Source: a virus. From it: a DNA stretch of 64,000 nucleotides. The stretch is taken from positions 107,757-171,756 of IMG/VR virus record IMGVR_UViG_3300045972_000807. One strand, written 5' to 3'. Of the stretch, positions 34,299-42,500 are shown piece by piece. The notes beneath the pieces were generated by a model. The model saw only the letters and a program-made list of their open reading frames with translations, did no database searches and was not told where the DNA came from. A program made the translations under genes and the position numbers. Each line of letters starts with the position of its first letter. Position 1 is the stretch's first letter.

Positions 34299-34994
34299 TT
34301 AACGCCCACGCTGAGCATCGAAACTCAATGAAGCGCTGTAACGATTGTCTGAAGCCATACCGCCATAGCTGCTAGACGTACTAAGAATCCAAGGACCTTT
34401 GATAAACGTAGAGCCTCCACCCATGGTGGAGCCATCAGCATTACCGAAGGGCTCGTATTCGCCTTTTTTGAATCCTAGAGCCATAGCTCGTCTTTGGACT
34501 TCCGCCAAAGCCTTGCTACCGGCGTAGCCTCCGCGCTTAGACCAGTAAGCTACGTTGCCTCGAAACTCTGCGCCAGACGGCAAGATTTCTTTAGCCATCT
34601 TTTTAAGCATTGCGGAGAAAGCTTCATCGATACCCTCGAATACTGTATCGTCCTTTGACAAGGTCAACCAGGTCATCTCGGAACCTTGCTCAACGGTTAA
34701 CGGCCACTTGCCGTTCTTCAGAAACTTCCAGTTCAGAGTACCATCGGCACTAAAGCGGTTACTAGCACGACGTTCAACCAGTGCCCACCCTAGCTTCTCC
34801 AGAGACAGGGCTATAGCATCGCCTTGCTTGCCTTCAAAGATTAAGGTGAAGGCGTCCATGAACTGCGGCTTCTCTCCCTTGTAGAGCAAGGCATCCATTT
34901 TGCGTAGCTGGTCCAGAAACCTAACGGCTTCTCCGTTCGAGATTGGGGCGGCCGTAATCCCCAATCTCGAAGCTATGGCCTTTATTGCGGTCAT
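34299..34994 (-). CDS. virion-module protein with N-terminal IKAIA motif, 231 aa
   Basis: Not recognised. MTAIKAIASRLGITAA at the start resembles the motif at 33077. The body is an alpha/beta domain with many Lys and Trp (LEKLGWALVERRASN; KFLKNGKWPLTVEQGSEMTW), and the C-terminus is Ser/Gly-rich. AAGGA precedes the ATG. Between tube and homing endonuclease; probably a virion or morphogenesis protein. Confidence 0.62.
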   Translation of the reverse strand: MTAIKAIASRLGITAAPISNGEAVRFLDQLRKMDALLYKGEKPQFMDAFTLIFEGKQGDAIALSLEKLGWALVERRASNRFSADGTLNWKFLKNGKWPLTVEQGSEMTWLTLSKDDTVFEGIDEAFSAMLKKMAKEILPSGAEFRGNVAYWSKRGGYAGSKALAEVQRRAMALGFKKGEYEPFGNADGSTMGGGSTFIKGPWILSTSSSYGGMASDNRYSASLSFDAQRGR

Positions 34995-35012
34995 TACGTC
35001 TTCCTTAAGCGC

Positions 35013-35180
35013 TCATCGACGCGTAACTGGTGAATCCACAGAGCTAGCTTTTTCTTTAGCTAACTCTAACCTTTTGGCAATCTCAGCAATTGCCTTAACT
35101 GAAGTTTTAGCAACAACCTCACTGTCTACCTTGGGTAACAGGAAATCGTCGTCTGAATCTCTAGTGTACGTCTTAATCAT
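35013..35180 (-). CDS. small virion-module protein with VKAIA motif, 55 aa
   Basis: Unrecognised short ORF in the gap between the 231-residue gene and the homing endonuclease. An acidic start (RDSDDDFLLPKVDSEVV) precedes SVKAIAEIAKRLELAKEKAS, which again carries the V/I-K-A-I-A pattern seen in its neighbours. Its stop lies 19 nt before the next start. Confidence 0.55.
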   Translation of the reverse strand: MIKTYTRDSDDDFLLPKVDSEVVAKTSVKAIAEIAKRLELAKEKASSVDSPVTRR

Positions 35181-35187
35181 TTAAGCC

Positions 35188-36429
35188 TCATACGGTTTCG
35201 TCAAACCTTTCGGGGAACTTCTGATGTAAAATTGTTTCAAGCTTTTTGTACGTAGGACTTTTTACGACTCTAACGGTTTCTTTGTCGTGTATTGCTAGCA
35301 TGAACCTAATACCGTTAGCTCTACATACCTTATTGGCTGCGTCAAACTTTGGCTTGTTACGCTTGTACTCGTTCTCCCGAAAGAACAAACCGTCGTACTG
35401 CTTAGCCTCAACCATGTACCCTTCACCACCCCAGACAATAAAAGCGTCTGGCTGATACAGAGACTGCTTGCCTTTTAAGGGGTTAATGTAGAACACTTCG
35501 GGCATATCTCCAAAGTCAGTAGAAACTACAATAGCACCAGCATCTTCTAGCGCGCTAAGAACTTGGGGCTCGCATCCTCGGCATTCATGCACATTACCGA
35601 ACTGGTCTGTCCATTCCTTAGCGTTCCGCTGAGAGTGCGTTACCTTTTTGGCTATTTCCGGGTTATGCATCTGATGCGCGTAACCTGTGCGCTCTAGCAT
35701 GCTAGCTTCACGGCGAGCTTGAACCTCACGTAGTAGGCACGCGTGTTTAACCCCGTGTCTTCGCATAGAATTTTCTATTTTCTTTGCGGTCATTCCTGGG
35801 ATACAGCTTGGGTTTACAACTCCTTTACCGTACCGCGACTCTAGCGCAGCTATTTGTCTTTGCTGGACCTCTAAGCTACACGACGGACTGTTTCCACCGT
35901 ATCTTATATTATTCGTACGCTTGAATTTTTCTAAAACGTTTTTGTTCTGCAGGGCGTGGTCTACTCCGCACCGCCTACGCATAGTTTTTATAATCTTATT
36001 CTTTACCTCGGGAAGCTGCATGGAGCATTTAACTCCATAGTTTTCCTGAAAGTAAGCTAAGCGTTTGCTGGCTTGTTCTTTGTAAAAACCTGACTCAGTG
36101 TGACCAACTTTACAGCACTCGTTGCTGCAAAACTTTAAAGGACCTTCAGTGAACCATAAGCAGGGTTTACCGCAAACGTCACACTTATTCTCCCGCATAA
36201 AGCGTATTGTACGCTCTATTATTGACACGGGAGTACTGGGGCAAAGAACTTGAAGCTGGTCTAAGAGCTTTGGGAATTTCTTGCTTAGTCGAACGAACCG
36301 TCCGTTACCTCTAGCTTGGCACTTGTCATCTAAACATGCTTTCCGCAAGGAAGCAAATAGCGTAGGCTTAACTGACTCAAGGCGACGGAGTGTTTTGTAT
36401 ATTTCAGAATTGGGTTGACGGCTGGCCAT
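35188..36429 (-). CDS. freestanding homing endonuclease-like protein
   Basis: 413 residues from the ATG at 36429 (a GGA-containing site lies upstream). A zinc-finger-like cluster (CDVCGKPC...KFCSNEC, about 83-105) is followed by five or six repeats of about 30 residues (ENYGVKCSMQLPEVKNK; RCGVDHALQNKNVLEKFK; RHGVKHACLLREVQARR) of the type seen in phage homing endonucleases. A PD-(D/E)xK nuclease site follows: QPDAF at about 326-330 and VEAK at about 340-343. It lies between sheath and tube genes, unrelated to virion assembly, so it is probably a mobile gene that cuts a related phage at this locus. Confidence 0.78.
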   Translation of the reverse strand: MASRQPNSEIYKTLRRLESVKPTLFASLRKACLDDKCQARGNGRFVRLSKKFPKLLDQLQVLCPSTPVSIIERTIRFMRENKCDVCGKPCLWFTEGPLKFCSNECCKVGHTESGFYKEQASKRLAYFQENYGVKCSMQLPEVKNKIIKTMRRRCGVDHALQNKNVLEKFKRTNNIRYGGNSPSCSLEVQQRQIAALESRYGKGVVNPSCIPGMTAKKIENSMRRHGVKHACLLREVQARREASMLERTGYAHQMHNPEIAKKVTHSQRNAKEWTDQFGNVHECRGCEPQVLSALEDAGAIVVSTDFGDMPEVFYINPLKGKQSLYQPDAFIVWGGEGYMVEAKQYDGLFFRENEYKRNKPKFDAANKVCRANGIRFMLAIHDKETVRVVKSPTYKKLETILHQKFPERFDETV

Positions 36430-36533
36430 GATGTTCCACAGGTAGTTATGAAATCCTGTAAGGTCTCGGCTATCTTGACTACCCAAGAGCGCGGTTAATT
36501 ACTCCGCTTCACCGAGACCAACAGAAACTAGAA

Positions 36534-38489
36534 TTAAGCTGACATGCTTGCAATCGTATTTTCCGATATGGTCAAACCTTGCTTGCTAATGCCCAGGGTG
36601 AGGGCAATAACGCGCGTAGCCAGGATAGGTGTAATCAGAATCGTGATAGCCAAAATGCCGCTGTTAGCCAGCACATCCGGGTTGTTGGTCTTGTCACAGA
36701 TGACCTTGAAGGAACTGATGCCGCGACCGGATTGAACGCCACCGAGGTAGCTATTCAGGCCAGTGGTCAGTTGCATCTTCAGGATGTCATCCAGAGGTTC
36801 TTGCAGACCGTACAGCAGGTAAGCGTAAGAGGCGCGCTTGATGATGTTGCACAGGAAGCGAACGTTCAGGAACTGGAGTGCGCTGCTCTGTGAAGCCAAG
36901 GTAGCCTGTTCCCACAAGGCAATGCCTTGACCCGGGAACTTCCGCATGTAGTTAACCTGCGCCTGATACAGAGGACTGAAGTCGCCGTCTTCGTAGGTGT
37001 AGCGAACATCCAGAACCTGCGACAGCAGACCGCGGTTCAAGCCTGCGAAGGAGTACCAAGGCTGACCGACGTTGGTCGTATTGGCATACAGACCAGCCAT
37101 CATGCCCGACGGAGGAACAAACAACAGCTTGCCGCTGGTGGGATCAGACTCCAGCAAATCAGGAGTGAACAGCGCGGAGTACGAGCTATTCAGGTTCAGC
37201 GTGATGTTGCGATAGTCAATCGAGTCGGGACGAGATTGCTGACCGCTAGGCACGTCGAGGAACGCCACGCATTCAGCACGTTGCTGTGCGATAGCATCCA
37301 TGTGATCCTGGATGATCGGAGTAGCGCGACCTGCGTTAATCATCGTGTCGATCACATACAGCTGCTTATTGCTAAACACGCTCCATGCTTTGTTGATCGT
37401 AGCCGCAGTAGGCGCTGAGCCTGAAGTGCCGCCGGTCATAACGACGCTAGCCTGTACTGAGTTCAACACAGGGTACGTGCTGAGATGAGCCAGGTTCGAC
37501 ATAACCCGAATGTATTGGCTATACGGGTTGATGCGCTGAGTGGTTTCGCTTTGTGTGCCCAGATCGTCAGTGAAGTCGTTGAGGGTACAGGTAAACACTT
37601 CCACAGGAGTAGAGTTGCTGAGGCTCAGCTTGTAGACGCTCAGGGTGAAGCCTGTGCTGATTGTCAGCTGGGCTGTGCTGATAATCGGGCCGAGTGCTTG
37701 ATTGGGCACATTCAGTCCGTCATCGACCCAGGTATTGGAAGCCGTACCCACTTGGGCCAAAAGGCCCATGTTCTGGATAGCTTGTGTGCGACCGTATATC
37801 TTGTAACCGATGGAACCTGCAACAGGCGCCCAGGTAATGGTCACGCTTGACTGCGTAGGCGATGCGGAGATGATAACCGTAGCTGGAGTTGACACCAACG
37901 ACTCAGCACCGCTGCTATTGATACTCGACACCGCGTAGGTGTAAGTACCGGAACCCATCGAACCGCCGGACGTAGTGCCTGTGGAGATGATGGTGTCGGG
38001 AGTGGCTGGGTTCTGTGCTTGAACGCTAACCGCGTAGTCGCCGTTAGCGTAGCTACCAGGACCGTCAGCGGGATAGAACACGTAGACGGGAGTCTCACCG
38101 GAGCCCACGTAGTTCACCCAGTTGGGGTATTGCAGTTCGGTAAGGGACAGGCCGCCTGGGATAGAGCGCAAGGCGGTCATGCCGTTCACGTCTTGCAGCA
38201 TAACCATTGCAGCGTACTTGGCATCGTTCTCCACGCAACGGTTAGCCCAGAGAGCTTGGCCGAACTTGAAGTAATCGAGGCCCATGTACTGGTCAAAGGA
38301 AACCGCAGCGTTCGGATTGCCGTAGGCGTCCAAATAGCTTTGTGCGTCAGTCCACAAACGGGGGCCCAAAGGACCTTTGCCGGACACAACAACCTGTGAT
38401 GCAACAGCATTGGCAACTTGTGTCAATGTCTGCGACAGGTTAACTTCTTTGATATAGACGTCAGACGCCTTGGATGCGAGATTGCTCAT
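36534..38489 (-). CDS. tail sheath protein with inserted FN3-like domain
   Basis: 651 residues. N-terminal YIKEVNLSQTLTQVANAVAS and C-terminal ELMISSFK-type strand pattern (GRGISSFKVICDKTNNPDVL) fit contractile sheath proteins; the length equals T4 gp18. Residues about 165-265 form an inserted fibronectin-III-like unit (SGTYTYAVSSINSSGAES; VTITWAPVAGSIGYKIYGRT) resembling the C-terminal domain of the J-like wedge protein. The insert would decorate the outside of the sheath. Codons are C/G-rich and AGGAAA precedes the ATG. Confidence 0.87.
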   Translation of the reverse strand: MSNLASKASDVYIKEVNLSQTLTQVANAVASQVVVSGKGPLGPRLWTDAQSYLDAYGNPNAAVSFDQYMGLDYFKFGQALWANRCVENDAKYAAMVMLQDVNGMTALRSIPGGLSLTELQYPNWVNYVGSGETPVYVFYPADGPGSYANGDYAVSVQAQNPATPDTIISTGTTSGGSMGSGTYTYAVSSINSSGAESLVSTPATVIISASPTQSSVTITWAPVAGSIGYKIYGRTQAIQNMGLLAQVGTASNTWVDDGLNVPNQALGPIISTAQLTISTGFTLSVYKLSLSNSTPVEVFTCTLNDFTDDLGTQSETTQRINPYSQYIRVMSNLAHLSTYPVLNSVQASVVMTGGTSGSAPTAATINKAWSVFSNKQLYVIDTMINAGRATPIIQDHMDAIAQQRAECVAFLDVPSGQQSRPDSIDYRNITLNLNSSYSALFTPDLLESDPTSGKLLFVPPSGMMAGLYANTTNVGQPWYSFAGLNRGLLSQVLDVRYTYEDGDFSPLYQAQVNYMRKFPGQGIALWEQATLASQSSALQFLNVRFLCNIIKRASYAYLLYGLQEPLDDILKMQLTTGLNSYLGGVQSGRGISSFKVICDKTNNPDVLANSGILAITILITPILATRVIALTLGISKQGLTISENTIASMSA

Positions 38490-38509
38490 TGGTTCGTTTC
38501 CTATCCTGT

Positions 38510-38824
38510 TTAGTTGTTTGCCTTGGTAACCTGCAGTGCTGGGTTACGCGAAGAGAAAACTGGATCCACGGTGTAGCCGGCCAGCAGTTTAGGCTTACCG
38601 CCATGCTGGACAAACACGACGTCGGTCTCGCCAGTAGCCTTGTTGATGATCGGAACAGACAAGGTAGCACCGGAGGCATTGAACAGTTGGACACGAACCG
38701 GCATGGCTTGAGCCATCTTTACCGAGGCGTGCGGCGCAGCAGCGTGAACGGGCGCTGCGGGAGCAGCTTCGTTGGTGGCTCCCGTTGAGGTGGCCGAATT
38801 GGTGGAAGTTTGCTTGTCAGACAT
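38510..38824 (-). CDS. small virion-module protein, 104 aa
   Basis: Not recognised. The first 35 residues are a disordered Ser/Thr/Ala/Pro tail; the rest is a beta-rich domain (AMPVRVQLFNASGATLSVPI; GGKPKLLAGYTVDP). AAGGA precedes the ATG. Lies just upstream of the sheath; a neck or decoration role is possible by position only. Confidence 0.6.
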   Translation of the reverse strand: MSDKQTSTNSATSTGATNEAAPAAPVHAAAPHASVKMAQAMPVRVQLFNASGATLSVPIINKATGETDVVFVQHGGKPKLLAGYTVDPVFSSRNPALQVTKANN

Positions 38825-38830
38825 TGGGGA

Positions 38831-39205
38831 TTATCCTTGCGTTATGGCTACAGACACTACGGAGGATCCTTGATTTTGGAACGTCATTACGCTAACGTTA
38901 TCGTCAAGGATCATAAACTGGCTGATGTTCATCAGTATGGTCTCGGGAACTGTGCGAACACCAACTACTTCAGCTAATGTAACATTGGCCTTAATGGGGC
39001 CGCCTGTAACGCGAACCATTGTCACGCCTGTAGGCTTAATAGGAGGCTGCCAGGTAAAGCCGCTTCCCGGTTCTACGTCCAGCTCTGCCTTAGAGATATT
39101 GGAAGCCGCGTTAGCGTAGTTTAAGCTGTACGCGCCTTTTGAGCGCTTAACGCTAGCGTGAGCTTCAAAGACTCCAACGTTAAGAACCAATGCCTTGACT
39201 ACCAT
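38831..39205 (-). CDS. neck/tail-region protein, 124 aa
   Basis: Not recognised. Beta-rich, few cysteines, with VSVMTFQNQGSSVVSVAITQ at the end. GGAG precedes the ATG, which overlaps neither neighbour. Located between a probable tail terminator and the sheath. Confidence 0.6.
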   Translation of the reverse strand: MVVKALVLNVGVFEAHASVKRSKGAYSLNYANAASNISKAELDVEPGSGFTWQPPIKPTGVTMVRVTGGPIKANVTLAEVVGVRTVPETILMNISQFMILDDNVSVMTFQNQGSSVVSVAITQG

Positions 39206-39206
39206 G

Positions 39207-39911
39207 TTAGAAGCTCCATTGCGTAACTGTTGACCCGTCGGGACTTAGCACATTGTTGACCTGTACGGTGTCTACGATCTGTTGCTCTTGTAGCACACCG
39301 AACGACATGTAACCCTGCAGCACAAGGTTGCTGGTTACCGTGTACTCTTGGACGTTGTTAAGGTCAGAGTCCCTTTGCGGTATGGTTACGCTTGCATCCA
39401 AGTCAGCCTTAGCTGAGAACACCGAGTCACCGTAGCGCACATTGAAGCTCAGCCACCCGTTAACCCTAGCAAACATCCAGGTGTTGGCATACCGCAGGAC
39501 GTCTTGAAAGCTGTTGGTGCAGTATTCAACGGATACCGCAAAGTCGATGGGGAGAATCTTTACCCGGAAGGTACGCTTCTCATCGTCGTCCATGCTAATG
39601 GCGGCTTGGAGGCCTTTCATTAGCTGAGACTTGTTGTTACCACGCGTCTCACTCTGTGTAAATGAGCCCAGCGTGAACACCATGTACGGGTACTGGACGT
39701 TTACGTCGCTATTGCCCGATGCCTGCGTACCGAACAATTTTTGAAGCAACTTCGTTTTGTCTGTGCTAGTAGCCCAGATAGACTTTGCTTCAAAAACTTC
39801 TAACGCACGCTCCTGCAACCCGCTGAAGATAAACTTCTCAACAGGGTCTAGCTTCAGGTTAATGCCTGACTTAGCTGCAGTTGTTTGGTTAGATTGGTTA
39901 GAGGTTGCCAT
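39207..39911 (-). CDS. neck or tail-completion protein, 234 aa
   Basis: ATG at 39911; a TTG two codons upstream is in frame. The C-terminal two thirds (YPYMVFTLGSFTQSETRGNN; RVKILPIDFAVSVEYCTNSF; GWLSFNVRYGDSVFSAKADL) looks like a beta-barrel with two helices, as in tail terminator/completion proteins, and the gene order (capsid to neck to sheath) agrees. No Shine-Dalgarno is visible after the upstream terminator hairpin, which is odd for a structural gene. Confidence 0.55.
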   Translation of the reverse strand: MATSNQSNQTTAAKSGINLKLDPVEKFIFSGLQERALEVFEAKSIWATSTDKTKLLQKLFGTQASGNSDVNVQYPYMVFTLGSFTQSETRGNNKSQLMKGLQAAISMDDDEKRTFRVKILPIDFAVSVEYCTNSFQDVLRYANTWMFARVNGWLSFNVRYGDSVFSAKADLDASVTIPQRDSDLNNVQEYTVTSNLVLQGYMSFGVLQEQQIVDTVQVNNVLSPDGSTVTQWSF

Positions 39912-39923
39912 GTTCAATCTTTA

Positions 39924-39953
39924 AAAAGACGCGCAAGTTAATGCGCGTCTTTT
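39924..39953 (-). terminator. bidirectional intrinsic terminator
   Basis: AAAAGACGCGC pairs with GCGCGTCTTTT (11 bp) around an 8-nt loop, so a U-run follows on either strand. It separates the capsid genes from the neck and tail genes, allowing different expression levels. Confidence 0.85.
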
Positions 39954-39976
39954 AGTTGCTTACAGCTAACTACTGC

Positions 39977-40573
39977 TTACTTCTGGCGGGCAGCCAGGTT
40001 ACGCAGAGCGCGAGCGAAAGAAGCTGTGCTCTTAGCCGAGATGGCCGGGCCACCTTCGGGAACATCAACCTTTAGGTCACCGCCGGGAGCGTCATCAGCT
40101 TCGTCGAAGGGCACTTCGGGGGAGGTGATACCTTCGGCTTCGGCCAATGCCTTGCGAGCCTTGGCGACCTTTTGGGCCTTAGCCAGGGCAGCCTTAGCAG
40201 CCACAACGCCGGCGTCTTCCTTTTCGTCTTCACCGAAAGCGGCTTCTTCCTCTTCGCCTTCTTCAGCACCGGCTTCGGCCAATGCTGCTTCCAGATCGTC
40301 AGGCAATTCGGTTTCGCAGGTTTCAGCTTCGTCTTCGTCCAGGCCGAGTTCAGCAAACACCTTTTGTGCAGCTGTCATTTCAGTCGAAGCCTTGGCCTTT
40401 TTCTTCTTGGCGGCAGGCTTCTTCTTGTTGGCGGCGAAAATCGCTTCGATAGCGGCTGAAGCAGAGACTTCAGCAGCAGCTTCGTGCATGAACTTTGCAG
40501 CACGAACAGGCATGTTGATCTGGGTTGCGGCCAGACTCATTGCCATCAGATCAAGGGCACGGTTGTATCCCAT
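39977..40573 (-). CDS. acidic/basic head-region protein, 198 aa
   Basis: Not recognised. A 45-residue N-terminal helix is followed by a Lys-rich run (ANKKKPAAKKKKAKAS), a very acidic run (EEGEEEEAAFGEDEKEDAG), an Ala/Lys helix (AKAALAKAQKVAKARKALAE) and a basic end. Such composition is common in scaffold or internal head proteins. It follows the major capsid gene. Codons are C/G-ending, suggesting high expression. Confidence 0.62.
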   Translation of the reverse strand: MGYNRALDLMAMSLAATQINMPVRAAKFMHEAAAEVSASAAIEAIFAANKKKPAAKKKKAKASTEMTAAQKVFAELGLDEDEAETCETELPDDLEAALAEAGAEEGEEEEAAFGEDEKEDAGVVAAKAALAKAQKVAKARKALAEAEGITSPEVPFDEADDAPGGDLKVDVPEGGPAISAKSTASFARALRNLAARQK

Positions 40574-40609
40574 TTTGATATTTCCTTAAAGATTGGTTGG
40601 TTAAAGATC

Positions 40610-40636
40610 GGGGCTTAGCTGTTAGGCTAAAACCCC
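40610..40636 (-). other. hairpin after the major capsid gene
   Basis: On the - strand GGGG-TT-TTAGC pairs with GCTAA-G-CCCC around a 6-nt loop, 9 nt after the capsid stop. Only a short T stretch follows at a distance, so it may be an attenuator or 3' end stabiliser rather than a full terminator. Confidence 0.45.
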
Positions 40637-40644
40637 TATCAAAA

Positions 40645-41700
40645 TCAGATGCGCTTGGCCCAAGCGATCGAGCGGCTGTTGGCCACGGCGAAGGCGATGG
40701 ATTCAGACAGCAACCAGCCGCGACCTGCGATCTTTTCAGTCACGCCGTCGATAGGCACGCTGTCAACACCGCCACGGTCAGAGTAGGCACCGTGTGTCAG
40801 GGGATCGGACACCACAGCGAATTCGCCGACAGACAGAACCTTGTGTTCCGGATGGCGATATGCTTCGGAGATCAGAGTCATGCCGTACAGCACGCCCAGT
40901 TGGCCGGTCATCACCAGTTCGTGGCGTGCAACGGGTTCAATCGCTTGAATGAAGGTTGCGTCGCCGACGATGTCGATGAACAGGTCGGAAGCCATCAGGC
41001 AGTAAGCTGCCTTCATGCCCCACTGAGCCACTTGCTGACGAACGCTCATGAGTGACAGGGGATTCAGCGTACCGGAGATCAGGGAGAAGTTGTTGTCCAC
41101 GCCGATCGTCATCTTGGACAGGTTGTACCAGTAGCGATCTTCGCCGACCATCACTGCTTCCAGCGCTTCAACGTACTTTTCTTCCAGCACGTCGGAGGGG
41201 CTTTGGTTGATTTCGACTTGCGGCACGAAGGGGCGAGCACGAATTTCAACTTCAGCAGGCAGCAGCCATTTGTCCGTCACCACTTCGGTCTCAACCTTGC
41301 TGGGGCCGGTGGTCAGGAACGCGGTCACGTTTTTCTTGCGAACCGGGAAACGTGGGATGTCGCCTTGTTTCAGTTCCATGCGGTTCAGGAAACGACGAGC
41401 GAAGCCCTTGCGATTGGCGGTCATGTAGATTTCGTCGGCCATGCGTTCGCCCAGAACGCGATGTGCTTCACCGTCACGGAACGCGGCAGTCACCAGTTCC
41501 TTGTTGGTGGAAGCCTGGATCAGCTTTTCTTCGGTGCTAACTTCGCCGTTGGCGGAAGCTTGCATCAGAGCGTGAGCGTTACGCAGAGCGTCCACGCGGG
41601 ACGACGAGTTGATTTCACCGTTTTGACCGATAGCGCGTTCTTGGCGCTTGCCGATGCGGTAGTCCGAAGCAACAACGGGGTGCTTTGCTTTGAGTGTCAT
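40645..41700 (-). CDS. probable major capsid protein (HK97-type)
   Basis: 351 residues. It has the helical N-terminal arm, the spine-like region (LEEKYVEALEAVMVGEDRYW) and the A-domain-like strands (GVLYGMTLISEAYRHPEHKV; GEFAVVSDPLTHGAYSDRGG) expected of HK97-fold capsid proteins. The gene is strongly C/G-biased at third positions, the mark of the most highly expressed genes here. Flanked by head-type genes on both sides. AAGGA lies before the ATG. The identity is inferred from position, composition and pattern. Confidence 0.7.
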   Translation of the reverse strand: MTLKAKHPVVASDYRIGKRQERAIGQNGEINSSSRVDALRNAHALMQASANGEVSTEEKLIQASTNKELVTAAFRDGEAHRVLGERMADEIYMTANRKGFARRFLNRMELKQGDIPRFPVRKKNVTAFLTTGPSKVETEVVTDKWLLPAEVEIRARPFVPQVEINQSPSDVLEEKYVEALEAVMVGEDRYWYNLSKMTIGVDNNFSLISGTLNPLSLMSVRQQVAQWGMKAAYCLMASDLFIDIVGDATFIQAIEPVARHELVMTGQLGVLYGMTLISEAYRHPEHKVLSVGEFAVVSDPLTHGAYSDRGGVDSVPIDGVTEKIAGRGWLLSESIAFAVANSRSIAWAKRI

Positions 41701-41752
41701 GGTTGAATATCCTTAAAAGGTTATGAATGGATTTGCAGGTCTTCGCAGGATA

Positions 41753-42424
41753 TTAAACCGCGTTGAACTCAAGGCCGAGGAAGGGAATGTCCTGGTTGGG
41801 TGTAGCAACGATGATCGCGCTGATAGCCACGCCGGAACCCGTTTGGTCGGTCAACATGCCGTTGGCGCCCAGCTTCACGGCTGTAGCGGCGGCCCAGTTC
41901 TTCGAGGAGTCGAATTGGCTGGTGTAGATCTTGCCGCCTTGTGAGCAGCCAACCGAACCCAGCAGCGAACCTGCGTAGCCGGAGGGGATTGCATTGCCCA
42001 TCAGGCCAATGGCAGCTTGCACGCTCAGGGCGTAGGTGTACGTCACGGTCACAGCGTCGCCGGCGGTCAGGCCAGTGATGGTGTTGCCCACAACGGTGGG
42101 GCTAGCCACGGCAGCACCAGTGGTGTCATCGTGCACAGCAGTAGCCGAAGCCAAAGGAGCAAACGCCAGAGTCACAACACCGGATGCGGGAACGATTTGC
42201 TTCTCGACCTTCACCGCGTGCGATTCCAGGAACGGAGCAGCGGAAGTCTGGGCCAGCACAAAGCCGACAAACACTTCGCCAGCAGCGCCCATCGAGGGAG
42301 CTACGCCGAACTGTCCATTAACATTTGTGGCGACGAGAGCCTGACCATCGGCGCTGAGAGTAGCGCCTGCAGCCAGAGGGTATTCCGTGGAACGGATGTG
42401 TTGCGAGAGGGGATGGTAGATCAT
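41753..42424 (-). CDS. capsid accessory/decoration-type protein, 223 aa
   Basis: Not in a family I can name. A beta-rich Ala/Val/Thr/Gly protein without cysteine clusters (one Cys), with an Ig-like stretch (VVGNTITGLTAGDAVTVTYT). It is transcribed just before the major capsid gene and shares its codon bias, which fits a decoration or stabilisation protein. TAAGGA precedes the ATG. Confidence 0.55.
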   Translation of the reverse strand: MIYHPLSQHIRSTEYPLAAGATLSADGQALVATNVNGQFGVAPSMGAAGEVFVGFVLAQTSAAPFLESHAVKVEKQIVPASGVVTLAFAPLASATAVHDDTTGAAVASPTVVGNTITGLTAGDAVTVTYTYALSVQAAIGLMGNAIPSGYAGSLLGSVGCSQGGKIYTSQFDSSKNWAAATAVKLGANGMLTDQTGSGVAISAIIVATPNQDIPFLGLEFNAV

Positions 42425-42500
42425 GAGAGTATCCTTACCTAGGTTGAAATAGCCCTAGTTGCCTAGAGCCGTGGGAACTAACGGAACTAATAGTTGCCTA

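Noticed and set aside
40645-41700. Alternative + strand gene opposite the capsid gene
   Set aside because: Several open frames exist because of C/G-rich codons, but the - strand ORF has the capsid pattern, ribosome site and neighbours.
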